Origin: Klenkia terrae
GTDB lineage: Bacteria > Actinomycetota > Actinomycetes > Mycobacteriales > Geodermatophilaceae
Length of the DNA: 32,331 nucleotides
Direction of reading: 5' to 3'
NCBI RefSeq assembly: GCF_900491935.1
Contig: NZ_UEXK01000004.1
Location: 1,176,774-1,209,104 of the forward strand
The notes beneath the pieces are model-generated. The model had not been told where the DNA came from, ran no database searches, and was given only the letters and a program-made list of their open reading frames with translations. Of the stretch, positions 23,951 through 32,331 are shown piece after piece (position 1 is the first letter of the stretch; the number at the start of each line of letters is the position of its first letter). The translations under genes and the position numbers were made by a program.

Positions 23951-24300
23951 TCGGCATCTCCGACACCACCATGACCACGCTGCACGCGGCCCTGACCGGG
24001 CTCGCCCAGCGCCAGCGGGCCAGCAACGACAACATCGCCAACATCAACACCCCCGGGTTCCTGGCCGGCCGGACGGACTTCGAGTCCTCCCTCCGCACCC
24101 AGGTCGCCGACGGCGACACCCCCGCGATCACGGGAGGCTCGGTCAGCCGGTCCCTGGCGGCGACCCGGACCGACGGCAACAACGTCGACCTGGACTCCGA
24201 GACCGTCATCGCGACCGAGACCGGCCTGCGCTACCAGCTGGCCCTCCAGGCCCTCAACGGCAAGTACGACCTGCTGAGCTCGGCGATGAGGACCCAGTGA
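23947..24300 (+). CDS. flgB: Flagellar proximal rod protein FlgB
   Basis: Rod subunit of 117 residues at the base of the axial structure. The N-terminus ISDTTMTTLHAALTGLAQRQ followed by ASNDNIANINTPGFLAGRTD is the FlgB motif. The end ETGLRYQLALQALNGKYDLL is the matching C-terminal helix. The GTG start overlaps the stop of a short upstream ORF. An internal ATG at 23971 is less likely because the ISDTT residues are conserved in the family. The stop overlaps flgC (GTGA). Confidence 0.93.
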   Translation: MIGISDTTMTTLHAALTGLAQRQRASNDNIANINTPGFLAGRTDFESSLRTQVADGDTPAITGGSVSRSLAATRTDGNNVDLDSETVIATETGLRYQLALQALNGKYDLLSSAMRTQ

Positions 24301-24704
24301 GTGCTTTCGACGCCCTCCGCATCGCGGGGTCGGGCATGACGCTGCACCGCAAGTACCTGGACGCGGTCTCGGACAACATCGCCAACATCAACACCGCCGC
24401 CGCCCCCGACCAGGAGGCGTTCAAGGAGCGGTTCATCGTCGCCCAGGCCGTGGACTACGGCTCGGGCACCGGCGGGGTGCGAGTGGCCGGTGCGGCCTTC
24501 GGCAGCAGCGAGGGCAAGCTCGTCTACTCCCCCGACAACCCGCTCGCCGACGAGGGCGGCTACGTCCGGATGCCCGACATCGACCTCGGCACCCAGATGA
24601 CCAACCTGCTCATCGCCCAGCGCGGTTACCAGGCCAACATCAGCGCGATCTCGCGTGCCACCGACGCCTACAACGCGGCCCTCTCCCTCGGGAAGAACCT
24701 GTGA
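24297..24704 (+). CDS. flgC: Flagellar proximal rod protein FlgC
   Basis: Rod subunit of 135 residues. The motifs ALRIAGSGMTLHRKYLDAVS, DNIANINTAAAPD and the C-terminal YVRMPDIDLGTQMTNLLIAQ followed by RGYQANISAISRATDAYNAA are diagnostic for FlgC. The GTG start overlaps flgB, with GAGGA inside the end of flgB. It forms the proximal rod with FlgB and FliE. Confidence 0.95.
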   Translation: MSAFDALRIAGSGMTLHRKYLDAVSDNIANINTAAAPDQEAFKERFIVAQAVDYGSGTGGVRVAGAAFGSSEGKLVYSPDNPLADEGGYVRMPDIDLGTQMTNLLIAQRGYQANISAISRATDAYNAALSLGKNL

Positions 24705-25111
24705 CCCTCAGCCCGCTCGCGATGACCACCGGGTACGGGACCGGTGTCACCTCCGGCTACTACAACAACGGCGCCAGCAACAGCGTCCCGCCCTCGGACA
24801 TCAGCGGCATGCTCACCAGCGGCCTCGGGTCCATCGGGTCCACCGGCACCACGGGCACCGCGGCGACCCAGGTCCCGACGACGGCCGACGGCAGCTCCTT
24901 CGCCGACATCCTGACCCAGTCCATCGGGCAGCTGCAGGGTCTGCAGGGCACCGCGGACACCTACGCGAAGCAGGCCGCCACCGGTGACCTGCAGAACGTG
25001 CACGACTACATGATCGCGGCCAACGAGGCCAAGCTCGCCACGACCGCCGTCGTGACCATCAAGAACAAGGCCGTCGAGGCCTTCAACGACATCATGCGGA
25101 TGCCGGTCTGA
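24701..25111 (+). CDS. fliE: Flagellar hook-basal body protein FliE
   Basis: Protein of 136 residues linking the MS ring to the rod. The C-terminal region SFADILTQSIGQLQGLQGTA, DLQNVHDYMIAANEAKLATT and VVTIKNKAVEAFNDIMRMPV matches FliE. The first ~65 residues are a Gly/Thr/Ser-rich extension longer than in enterobacteria. GTG start overlaps flgC; the stop shares a base with the fliF ATG (TGATG). Confidence 0.93.
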   Translation: MTLSPLAMTTGYGTGVTSGYYNNGASNSVPPSDISGMLTSGLGSIGSTGTTGTAATQVPTTADGSSFADILTQSIGQLQGLQGTADTYAKQAATGDLQNVHDYMIAANEAKLATTAVVTIKNKAVEAFNDIMRMPV

Positions 25112-26682
25112 TGCCCGCTGCCCTGGCCGGTCAGCTCGACCGGGTGCGCACCACGCTGGCCACGATGACCTTCCAGCAGAAGGCGCTCGCCGGCGTCCTG
25201 GTGCTCGGTCTCGCGCTCGGCTCCTTCTTCTTCGTGCGCTGGGTGACCACGCCGACCTACGAGCCGCTGTTCTCCAACCTGTCCTCGACCGACGCCGCGG
25301 CCATCACCGAGGAGCTCACCGCCGAGGGCGTGACCTACGAGCTGCAGGGCGCCGACACGATCCTGGTGCCCAAGGAGCAGGTCTACAGCCTGCGCCTGGC
25401 CATCGCCGGCAAGGGCCTCACGCCCAGCGCCGGCAGCGACAGCGGGTACGCGCTGCTCGACGAGCAGGGCATCACCACCAGCGAGTTCGAGCAGCAGACC
25501 ACCTACCAGCGGGCGCTCGAGGGCGAGCTCAACAACACCCTCGAGTCGATCAACGGGGTGAAGACCGCCTCGGTGCACATCGCGATGCCCAAGGACGAGG
25601 TCTTCGTGACCGACACCAGCGACCCGACGGCCGCCGTCCTGCTGGAGCTCACCCCTGGCACCGAGCTGTCCGGGGAGCAGGTGACCTCGGTGGTCAACCT
25701 GGTCTCCAGCAGCATCAGCGGGATGCAGCCCTCCGGGGTGACGGTGACCGACCAGAACGGCACGCAGCTGTCCGCCGGGACCGGCGGGGCCAGCACCGGT
25801 AGCCAGGCCGACGACACCGCCACCTTCCAGACCACCCTGCAGGCCAACGCGCAGCGGCTGCTGGACCAGGTGCTCGGCGCGGGCAACGCGATCGTCACCG
25901 TCGCCGCGACGATGAACTTCGACCAGAGCCAGAGCACCGCGACGACCTACACCTACCCCACCGAGATCCCGGCGTTGTCGGAGTCCAGCCAGACCGAGAC
26001 CTACACCGGGTCCGGCGGCGGCGCGGCCGGCGTCCTGGGCACCGACGGCACCACCGGTGCGACCACCGGCGGCGGGGACGGGTCCTACAACAAGGACAAC
26101 ACCACCACCAACAACCCGGTCAACACCGAGGTCACGAACACCATCGCGGCCCCGGGACAGGTCGAGCGGCTCACCGTGGCCGTGGCCGTCAACTCGGCCG
26201 ACGGCAGCGCCGTCCCCAACGGGACCATCCAGGACCTGGTCAGCCAGGCCGTCTCGCTCGACCCGGCCCGCGGCGACCAGATCACCGTCGCCTCCATGGC
26301 CTTCAACACCAGCGCCGCGGAGGCCGCCCAGGCCGGTCTCGCCGCCGCCGACGCGGCAGCGGCCAGTGAGCGGATGTGGTCGCTGGCCAAGACCGGCGCG
26401 ATCGTGGGCGGCCTGCTGCTCCTCGTCGTCCTGGTGTGGCTGCGCAACCGCAAGAAGAAGGGCGACCTGGACGACTACGAGGAGTACGACGCCGACCTGG
26501 ACGACGTCGACGCCCTCCAGATCCCCAGCACCCGGGACGCCCGTCACGACCTGCGGACCTCGGACGCGATCGAGGCCCTCGAGCGGCAGCGGCTGCGCGG
26601 TGAGATCACCACCATGATCGAGGCTCAGCCCGACCAGGTGGCCTCCACCCTGCGCGGTTGGCTGGCCGAGAGCCGCACATGA
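25111..26682 (+). CDS. fliF: Flagellar MS-ring protein FliF
   Basis: Membrane ring protein of 523 residues on which the basal body and export apparatus assemble. The first membrane segment is near residues 25-43 (AGVLVLGLALGSFFFVRW). Periplasmic ring domains carry YEPLFSNLSSTDAAAITEEL and the YscJ/FliF motif ASVHIAMPKDEVFV. A Gly/Thr-rich loop lies near 310-345. The second membrane segment is near 430-446 (GGLLLLVVLVWLRNR), and a C-terminal tail binds FliG. The ATGA overlap with fliG couples the partners. Confidence 0.96.
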   Translation: MPAALAGQLDRVRTTLATMTFQQKALAGVLVLGLALGSFFFVRWVTTPTYEPLFSNLSSTDAAAITEELTAEGVTYELQGADTILVPKEQVYSLRLAIAGKGLTPSAGSDSGYALLDEQGITTSEFEQQTTYQRALEGELNNTLESINGVKTASVHIAMPKDEVFVTDTSDPTAAVLLELTPGTELSGEQVTSVVNLVSSSISGMQPSGVTVTDQNGTQLSAGTGGASTGSQADDTATFQTTLQANAQRLLDQVLGAGNAIVTVAATMNFDQSQSTATTYTYPTEIPALSESSQTETYTGSGGGAAGVLGTDGTTGATTGGGDGSYNKDNTTTNNPVNTEVTNTIAAPGQVERLTVAVAVNSADGSAVPNGTIQDLVSQAVSLDPARGDQITVASMAFNTSAAEAAQAGLAAADAAAASERMWSLAKTGAIVGGLLLLVVLVWLRNRKKKGDLDDYEEYDADLDDVDALQIPSTRDARHDLRTSDAIEALERQRLRGEITTMIEAQPDQVASTLRGWLAESRT

Positions 26683-27761
26683 GCCTGGTCAGCGTCGAGC
26701 AGATGGTGGGCCTGGAGCCCGGGGGCGACCCCGACCGGGCTCCCGTCCGCCTGCCCCGGCGCGACATGTCCGGCCTGCGCAAGGCCGCGCTCTTCCTCGC
26801 CCAGATGTCCCGCGAGGAGGCCGGCGCCGTCATGGCCCAGCTCACCCCGGACGAGATCGACGCGCTCACCGGCGAGCTCATGCGCCTCAAGGACGTCGCC
26901 CCCGACGACGTCCAGGACGTGCTCTACGAGTTCCACGAGCGGATGATCAACCCGCCGGCGCTGGGCGCGGGCGGCATCGACTTCGCGCGCCAGGCCCTCA
27001 CCGCCGGCCTGGGCGACGCCGAGGCCGAGGCCGTCCTCGGCCGGCTGCAGACCATCTACGTCGACCCGCCGTTCACCAGCCTCCGCAACGCCGACACCCG
27101 GCAGCTGCTGTCCTTCCTCCGGGAGGAGCACCCGCAGATCATCGCGCTGGTGCTCGCGCACCTGCCGGCCGCGCAGGCCGCGGAGCTGATGAGCCGGCTG
27201 CTGCCCGAGCGGCAGGCCGACGTGGCGCTGCGGATCGCCATGATGGACCGCACCTCCCCCGAGGTGGTCCGTCTGGTCGAGGACGAGATCAGCCGTCGCA
27301 TGGGCTCCCTGCTGGCCAGCGCCGAGCTGACCTCCGCGGGCGGCGTCGAGACCCTGGTCGAGATCATCAACCGCGCCTCCCGGCCGACCGAGAAGTCGAT
27401 CCTGGAGTCGCTGGCCACCACCGACCCGGACCTCGCCGAGCGCGTGCGCTCGCAGATGTTCCTCTTCGAGGACATCGTCGTCGTCGACGACCGCTCCATG
27501 CAGCTGGTGCTGCGGGAGGTCGCCGCCGCCGACCTGGCCTCCGCGCTCAAGGGCGTGCGGGACGACGTCCGCGACAAGGTCATGCGCAACCTCTCCGAGC
27601 GCGCCGCGCTCGACCTGCAGGACGAGATCGAGCTGCTCGGCCCGGTCCGCGCAGCCGCCGTCGGCGAGGCGCAGGCCCGGGTGGTCGCGGTCCTCCGCAC
27701 CATGGAGGAGTCCGGTCAGATCACGATCGACAGAGGGGGTGACGACGATCTCATCGCCTGA
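26679..27761 (+). CDS. fliG: Flagellar motor switch protein FliG
   Basis: Rotor protein of 360 residues that contacts FliF, FliM and the MotA stator. The N-terminal domain (GLRKAALFLAQMSREEAGAV), the middle-domain EHPQ motif (150-153, in EEHPQIIALVLAHLP) and the C-terminal torque helix (MFLFEDIVVVDDRSMQLVLR, with charged residues) are all present. ATG 26679 is chosen because it gives the ATGA overlap with fliF; an in-frame start at 26658 is less likely. fliH overlaps the 3' end by 23 bases. Confidence 0.96.
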   Translation: MSLVSVEQMVGLEPGGDPDRAPVRLPRRDMSGLRKAALFLAQMSREEAGAVMAQLTPDEIDALTGELMRLKDVAPDDVQDVLYEFHERMINPPALGAGGIDFARQALTAGLGDAEAEAVLGRLQTIYVDPPFTSLRNADTRQLLSFLREEHPQIIALVLAHLPAAQAAELMSRLLPERQADVALRIAMMDRTSPEVVRLVEDEISRRMGSLLASAELTSAGGVETLVEIINRASRPTEKSILESLATTDPDLAERVRSQMFLFEDIVVVDDRSMQLVLREVAAADLASALKGVRDDVRDKVMRNLSERAALDLQDEIELLGPVRAAAVGEAQARVVAVLRTMEESGQITIDRGGDDDLIA

Positions 27762-28578
27762 GGGAGCCGTGCTGCGCGGGGAGTCCACCGCCCGCGCCGT
27801 GGCCTGGGACCGCACCGCGGGACCGGGCCGGCCGGGCCGCGTCCTGCCGCCGCCGGTGGAGCGGCCCGTGCTGTCCCGCACCGACCCCGACGGGTCGTCG
27901 GCGGTCCTGCGGGCCGGCGAGGCCTCGGTCGCCGTGCCGCACGTCGCCGAGCGGCGCAGCGGTGCGCGGATCGGCCGGCGGGCCGGCGACGTGCCCGCGC
28001 CGCGGCTGGAGGACGTCTACGCCGACGAGCTGCACCGGCTGCGCGAGCAGGCCCGGACCGACGGGTGGGCCGCCGGGCACGCCGAGGGGCTGGCCGTCGC
28101 CGCGGACGCGGTCGCCCGGGTCGAGGCCGAGGCGGCGCAGCGGCTGGCGCAGACCCAGCAGCGCTGGGAGGCCCGGATCGCCTCGACCGTCGCCGCGCTC
28201 ACCGCGGCCTGCGCCCAGGTCGACGCCGCGCCCCCGCTGGGCGGCGAGACCTTCGACCAGCTCGTGCTCGGCGCCACCCTGACCCTGGTCGAGGAGGTGT
28301 TCGCCCGGGAGCTCGCGGTCAGCGCGCAGCCCGGCACCGACGCCCTCCACCGCGCCCTGGCGCTGAGCCCCGAGGACGGACCGACCGTGGTGCGGCTGAA
28401 CCCCGACGACCTGCAGCGCATCCCGGCGCCCGTCCTGGCCGGCCTGCCGGCGTCGGTCCGCCTGCTGGCCGACCCCCGGGTCGAGCCGGCCGGGGCCGTC
28501 GCCGAGACCGGCGTCTGCCGGGTGGACGCCCAGCTGGGCCCGGCGCTCGCGCGGGTCACCGAGGTGCTGCGCTCGTGA
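27739..28578 (+). CDS. fliH: FliH-type regulator of the flagellar export ATPase
   Basis: Protein of 279 residues that binds FliI and the C-ring. A disordered N-terminal ~90 residues is followed by DELHRLREQARTDGWAAGHA with the GxxxG-like pattern of FliH, a coiled coil (VARVEAEAAQRLAQTQQRWE), and a C-terminal domain (GATLTLVEEVFARELAV, VVRLNPDDL). The start at GTG 27739 overlaps fliG; GTG 27769 with AGGGAG before it is a possible alternative giving 269 residues. Weak primary similarity is normal for FliH; position between fliG and fliI supports the call. Confidence 0.85.
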   Translation: MTTISSPEGAVLRGESTARAVAWDRTAGPGRPGRVLPPPVERPVLSRTDPDGSSAVLRAGEASVAVPHVAERRSGARIGRRAGDVPAPRLEDVYADELHRLREQARTDGWAAGHAEGLAVAADAVARVEAEAAQRLAQTQQRWEARIASTVAALTAACAQVDAAPPLGGETFDQLVLGATLTLVEEVFARELAVSAQPGTDALHRALALSPEDGPTVVRLNPDDLQRIPAPVLAGLPASVRLLADPRVEPAGAVAETGVCRVDAQLGPALARVTEVLRS

Positions 28579-29894
28579 GCGTCGCCGACGTCGTCGCCCG
28601 CGCCCGCACCGCGGCCCGTCCGCTGTGCACCGGCACGGTCACCGGCGCCATGGGCCTGACCATCTCCGTCGAGGGCGTCACCGCCGCGGTGGGCGACATC
28701 GTGGAGATCGGCGGCGACCCCGCGGCCCGGACCGAGCCGCTGCGCGCGGAGGTCGTCGCGCTGCACCGCGACCGGTTGACCTGCATGCCCCTCGGCGAGG
28801 TCGCCGGGGTGCACGTCGGCTCCCGGGTGCGCCCCACCGGCGCCCCCCTGCAGGTGCCGGTCGGCGAGGCCCTCCTCGGCCGGGTGCTCGACGGGCTGGG
28901 CCGACCGGTGGACGGCGGTCCCCCGCTGGCCGGCCGGGCCCGCTGGGTCGACCTGGCCACCCAGACCCCGCACGCGCTCACCCGCACCCGCGTGCAGGAC
29001 CCGCTGTCCTTCGGCGTCCGCGCCCTGGACACCCTGGTCCCGGCCGGGCGCGGGCAGCGGCTGGGCATCTTCGCCGGGTCCGGCGTCGGCAAGTCCACGC
29101 TGCTGGCCCAGATCACCCGGGGCACCGACGCCGACGTCCGGGTCATCGGGCTGATCGGCGAGCGTGGCCGCGAGGTCCGGGAGTTCCTGGAGGAGAACCT
29201 CGGCGCCGAGGGCATGGCCAACACCGTGGTGGTGGTGGCCACCTCCGACGAGCCGCCGCTGGTGCGGTTGCGCGCCGCGTTCGTGGCCACCCGGATCGCC
29301 GAGGACTTCCGTGACTCCGGCCGCGACGTCCTGCTGCTGATGGACTCGATCACCCGCACCGCCATGGCCCAGCGCGAGGTCGGCCTGTCCGCCGGGGAGC
29401 CCCCGGCCACCCGCGGGTACCCGCCCAGCGTCTTCGCGATGATGCCCAAGCTGCTGGAGAAGGCGGGCACCGGCACGGTCGGCTCCATCACCGGGCTGTA
29501 CACCGTGCTGGTCGAGGGCGACGACCACAACGAGCCGATCGCCGACACCGCCCGGTCGATCCTGGACGGCCACGTCGTGCTCACCCGGCAGATGGCGACC
29601 GCCGGGCACTTCCCGGCGATCGACGTGCTGGAGTCGATCTCGCGCGTCGCCTCCGCGGTGACCCCTCCGCACCGGATGGCCGACGCCCGCGAGGCACGCC
29701 GGCTGCTCGGCGCCCTGCGGGACGCCCGCGAGCTCATCGAGATCGGCGCGTACACCGCCGGCAGCGACCCGCTCGTGGACCGCGCCCGCGTGCTGGAGCC
29801 CCAGCTCACCGGCTTCCTGCGCCAGTCCGTGGAGGACAGCACCTCGCCCGACGAGGCCTGGGCCCAGCTGCACCGCATCGTGTCGGGCACGTGA
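28575..29894 (+). CDS. fliI: Flagellum-specific export ATPase FliI
   Basis: ATPase of 439 residues that energises type III export of flagellar proteins. The Walker A motif is GSGVGKST at 168-175, and RGREVREFLEENLGAEG and LLMDSITRTAMAQREVGL (Walker B region) follow the F1-beta-like pattern of FliI. EPPATRGYPPSVFAMMPKLL is the family signature. The start is GTG 28575 in a GTGA overlap with fliH; earlier in-frame starts lie inside fliH. fliJ starts in the last four bases. Confidence 0.96.
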   Translation: MSVADVVARARTAARPLCTGTVTGAMGLTISVEGVTAAVGDIVEIGGDPAARTEPLRAEVVALHRDRLTCMPLGEVAGVHVGSRVRPTGAPLQVPVGEALLGRVLDGLGRPVDGGPPLAGRARWVDLATQTPHALTRTRVQDPLSFGVRALDTLVPAGRGQRLGIFAGSGVGKSTLLAQITRGTDADVRVIGLIGERGREVREFLEENLGAEGMANTVVVVATSDEPPLVRLRAAFVATRIAEDFRDSGRDVLLLMDSITRTAMAQREVGLSAGEPPATRGYPPSVFAMMPKLLEKAGTGTVGSITGLYTVLVEGDDHNEPIADTARSILDGHVVLTRQMATAGHFPAIDVLESISRVASAVTPPHRMADAREARRLLGALRDARELIEIGAYTAGSDPLVDRARVLEPQLTGFLRQSVEDSTSPDEAWAQLHRIVSGT

Positions 29895-30346
29895 GCCGCA
29901 GCTCCTCGTTCCGCCTGCAGTCGGTGCTCGAGCTGCGGCGCGCCCAGGAGCGCGCCGCGGGGGTCGCGGCCGCCGAGGCCGCCCGCGCGGCGGCCCGGCA
30001 CGAGCAGCAGGCCGCCGACGTCGCCCGCGCGCTGGGCACCGCGGCGGTTCCCCAGCACCTGGACGGCGCCGCCTTCGTGGCGACCATGGTCGGGTTGTCC
30101 GCCCTGGCCGCCGATGAGGTGGGTGCACGGGCGACCGCCCGGGCCACCGCCGAGCAGGCCGCGGCGGTGCGCGCCGCCTGGACGTCCGCGGCCCAGGCCA
30201 CCAAGGCCCTGGAGCGGCTGGCCGAGCGGCACCGCCTGGCGACCGTCCGCGCGGAGCTGGCGGCCGAGGAGCGCGCGGTCGACGACATCGTCACCGGGCG
30301 GTACCGACCCCGCACCGACGGAGAGGAGGGCACGTGGAGGGACTGA
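29891..30346 (+). CDS. fliJ: FliJ-type export protein
   Basis: Coiled-coil protein of 151 residues, the gamma-subunit-like stalk of the FliI hexamer. FRLQSVLELRRAQERAAGVA at the start is the FliJ signature, and the rest is almost continuously helical with Ala/Arg heptads (VRAELAAEERAVDDIV). GTG 29891 overlaps fliI. The next gene starts 13 bases before its stop. Confidence 0.88.
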   Translation: MSRSSSFRLQSVLELRRAQERAAGVAAAEAARAAARHEQQAADVARALGTAAVPQHLDGAAFVATMVGLSALAADEVGARATARATAEQAAAVRAAWTSAAQATKALERLAERHRLATVRAELAAEERAVDDIVTGRYRPRTDGEEGTWRD

Positions 30347-31293
30347 CCGCGGTCCAGAACCGGATCGCCGAGATCCAGAGCCGCATGGCCTCCTTCGCCG
30401 CCGGTGGACCCAACGCCGCCTGGCTGTCCGCGGCGTCGGCCGCCGGGCTGACCGGCCCTACCGCGGCGACCGCCACCACGGGCACCAGCAGCACCGCCGC
30501 CGGGCCCACCGCCGAGACCGCGGTCGTGGACGCGGCCACCAACTACCTCGGGGTGCCCTACCTCTGGGGCGGGACCGACCCGACGAAGGGCCTGGACTGC
30601 TCCGGGTTCACCCAGCGGGTCTTCGCCGACGTGGGCATCACCATCCCCCGGACGTCGAGCCAGCAGGCGACCGCGGGCACCGCCGTCCCCAGCCTGGCCG
30701 ACGCCCGTCCCGGCGACCTCGTGTTCTTCGACTACACCTCGTCCCGCCCCGGCATCGACCACGTGGGCGTCTACCTGGGGAACGGAAAGATGATCTCCTC
30801 GCCGCAGGAGGGTGACGTCGTCAAGGTGCAGGACGTCGGCACCCCCACCGTCATCCGTCGTGTGCTGCCGACCGCCGCACCGGCCGCACCGACCGCGAGT
30901 CCCTCGGCGCTGTCCGGGGTGCCCTACAGCGACCTGTTCACCGCGGCCGCCGCGAAGTACGACGTCCCGGCCTCCCTGCTCGCCGGGGTGGCCAAGGTGG
31001 AGTCCGGCTTCGACTCCACCGCGGTCAGCCCCGCCGGCGCCCAGGGCCTCATGCAGTTCATGCCGGCCACCGCCGCCGGCCTCGGCGTCCGCCCGATGGA
31101 CCCCGCCTCCGCCATCGACGGCGCGGCCAAGTACCTCAGCCAGCTCACCGCCCGCTTCGGCTCCACCGACCTGGCGCTGGCCGCCTACAACGCCGGGCCC
31201 GGCGCGGTCGCCTCGGCCGGCGGCATCCCGCCCTACCCGGAGACGCAGAACTACGTCCGCAAGGTCACCGCGGCCGCGGCGGCGTACGCATGA
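30334..31293 (+). CDS. Flagellar dual peptidoglycan hydrolase (NlpC/P60 plus SLT)
   Basis: Protein of 319 residues. The N-terminus LTAVQNRIAEIQSRMASF is an amphipathic helix without a cleaved signal, as in flagellar export substrates. The NlpC/P60 domain (about 62-178) has Cys89 in GLDCSGFTQ and His143 in DHVGVYLGNGKM. The SLT lytic transglycosylase domain (about 198-318) has Glu223 in KVESGFDSTAVSPAGAQGLM and AAYNAGPGAV. Both active sites look complete. Located between fliJ and fliK, it is the likely functional stand-in for FlgJ, opening the thick wall for the rod. GAGGAGGG lies before the GTG. Confidence 0.9.
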   Translation: MEGLTAVQNRIAEIQSRMASFAAGGPNAAWLSAASAAGLTGPTAATATTGTSSTAAGPTAETAVVDAATNYLGVPYLWGGTDPTKGLDCSGFTQRVFADVGITIPRTSSQQATAGTAVPSLADARPGDLVFFDYTSSRPGIDHVGVYLGNGKMISSPQEGDVVKVQDVGTPTVIRRVLPTAAPAAPTASPSALSGVPYSDLFTAAAAKYDVPASLLAGVAKVESGFDSTAVSPAGAQGLMQFMPATAAGLGVRPMDPASAIDGAAKYLSQLTARFGSTDLALAAYNAGPGAVASAGGIPPYPETQNYVRKVTAAAAAYA

Positions 31294-32331
31294 CCGCCGC
31301 CCTCGGCCCGTCCACCGCGCCGGTCACGGCCGGCCCGACCGGGTCGGCGCCCGTGGGCGACCCCGCGTCCGGCGCCGCCTTCGCCGGTCTCCTGCAGGGC
31401 GAGGTCACCGCGCAGCGCGGTCCCGCCGGCGACGCCGACGCCCGGCCCGATGCGTCCGCCGGGGACCCGGACGACACCGCCACCCCCGACACGGCTGCCG
31501 CGCCCACGCTCGTCCCCCCGGCCTGGTTCCTGCTCGCCGTGCAGTCGTCGGTGACCGCCACGCCGGCCCCGGTCGTCGAGGCCACCCCGACCGCAGGCCT
31601 CGCCGCCGTCCCGGCCGCGGTGCTCCCGTCGGGTGCGGCGGTGCCGGTCCCGACGCCCCCGGGCGACGGGACGGCGACGTCGACCGCCGCGTTCCCGTCC
31701 CTGGCCGCCACCCCCGTGGTGGCCGGCGGCGCGCCGGTGCCCGCAGCGCAGCAGCAGGTGGCCGCCGGTGCGGCCCTCCTCGCTGCGCCCACCAGCGGCT
31801 CGGCCGACCCAGCCGTCGGCGTCCCGGCAGCACCGGAGGCAGCCCTGCCGCCCACGGCCGTGCCGCTCGGCACCACGCCGCTCACCACCGGGCCGCTCAG
31901 CACCGCTCCGCCCACCGCCTCGCCGGCCGCCGCGCTGCGCGCCGCCGGTCCGCCGCCTCCCGCGCCGACCGTCACCACCGGCCCGGCGACTGCCGACGCC
32001 GCTCTGCCCACCACCGGCACGACGGTCACCACCGGCGTCGTCACCTCCATCGGACCGGCCGCAGCGGTCACCGCGGCCACCGGTCTGCCCACCATCGGCC
32101 GGCCCCTCCCCGGGATCCCGACCTCCGGCGACCCCGCGCCCGAGGTCCCCGGCCCCGCAGCGGCACCGGTCGACGGTGCGCCGGTCCCGGCGACCCCCGA
32201 CGCCGCGGCGGACTCCCCCGCAGCCCTGCTCCCGGGCCAGGGCCTCCCCGCCGCCCAGCCGCCGGGAGACCGGGGACCGGCGACCGGTGACGGCGGCGTC
32301 GACGCAGCCGCGGTGACCCCGGGCACCGCAG
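31290..32331 (+). CDS. fliK: N-terminal part of a FliK-like hook-length control protein (partial)
   Basis: The reading frame opens at ATG 31290, overlapping the previous stop (ATGA), and stays open to the window end, 347 codons. The visible part is almost entirely Ala/Pro/Thr/Gly with a short ordered start (GAAFAGLLQGEVTAQRGP). This matches the disordered, exported ruler region of FliK in composition and position (after fliJ, before the expected flgD/flgE). The diagnostic C-terminal FliK domain is outside the window, so the call rests on context. Confidence 0.7.
   Translation, partial: MTAALGPSTAPVTAGPTGSAPVGDPASGAAFAGLLQGEVTAQRGPAGDADARPDASAGDPDDTATPDTAAAPTLVPPAWFLLAVQSSVTATPAPVVEATPTAGLAAVPAAVLPSGAAVPVPTPPGDGTATSTAAFPSLAATPVVAGGAPVPAAQQQVAAGAALLAAPTSGSADPAVGVPAAPEAALPPTAVPLGTTPLTTGPLSTAPPTASPAAALRAAGPPPPAPTVTTGPATADAALPTTGTTVTTGVVTSIGPAAAVTAATGLPTIGRPLPGIPTSGDPAPEVPGPAAAPVDGAPVPATPDAAADSPAALLPGQGLPAAQPPGDRGPATGDGGVDAAAVTPGTA

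Overview
The window is very GC-rich DNA with GTG/ATG starts, short gaps and 4-base stop/start overlaps. It reads as a chromosome segment of a motile actinobacterium. The order xseA-xseB-DUF4245-glpX-fumC next to a full flagellar cluster, and the CTCA/GCCG-type flagellar promoters, suggest the Geodermatophilaceae or a close relative. That family placement is an inference from gene content, not from a search.

Housekeeping half (1-12.5 kb): the tail of an unknown gene; a class A penicillin-binding protein on the minus strand; xseA-xseB (exonuclease VII); a DUF4245 membrane protein; glpX (fructose-1,6-bisphosphatase II); two tandem paralogues with tyrosine-glycine-glutamine repeats, a membrane anchor and cysteine-containing domains, the second interrupted by an in-frame amber codon; fumC; citrate synthase; a 60-residue orphan; and a two-domain secreted peptidoglycan hydrolase (NlpC/P60-like plus VanY).

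Regulatory and filament half (12.5-23.7 kb): on the minus strand, in transcription order, lie flgN-flgK-flgL, csrA, an unknown 175-residue protein, an atypical sigma-70-like protein with a novel N-terminal region, and two small unknown proteins. On the plus strand, facing away, are a FliA/WhiG-type sigma factor, fliC, fliD, fliS and a FliT-position protein. A palindromic region between flgN and fliA carries divergent sigma-28-like promoters. Promoters of the same form (CTCA, 16-17 bases, GCCG) stand before csrA, fliA, fliC, fliD and flgB, with a weaker one before the 175-residue gene.

Basal body and export half (23.7-32.3 kb): one tightly packed operon flgB-flgC-fliE-fliF-fliG-fliH-fliI-fliJ, then a flagellar NlpC/P60-SLT peptidoglycan hydrolase and the start of fliK, which runs off the end. 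It is preceded by a leader of about 190 bases with a hairpin and a 12-codon upstream ORF whose stop overlaps the flgB start.

The strongest new idea is a regulatory circuit: FliA promoters appear to drive csrA as well as fliC, and the fliC leader carries two GGA-in-loop hairpins, the second covering the Shine-Dalgarno sequence, as expected for CsrA translational repression. No fliW is present in the window. The atypical sigma-like protein and the unknown genes around it may be a second, undescribed regulatory layer of motility.
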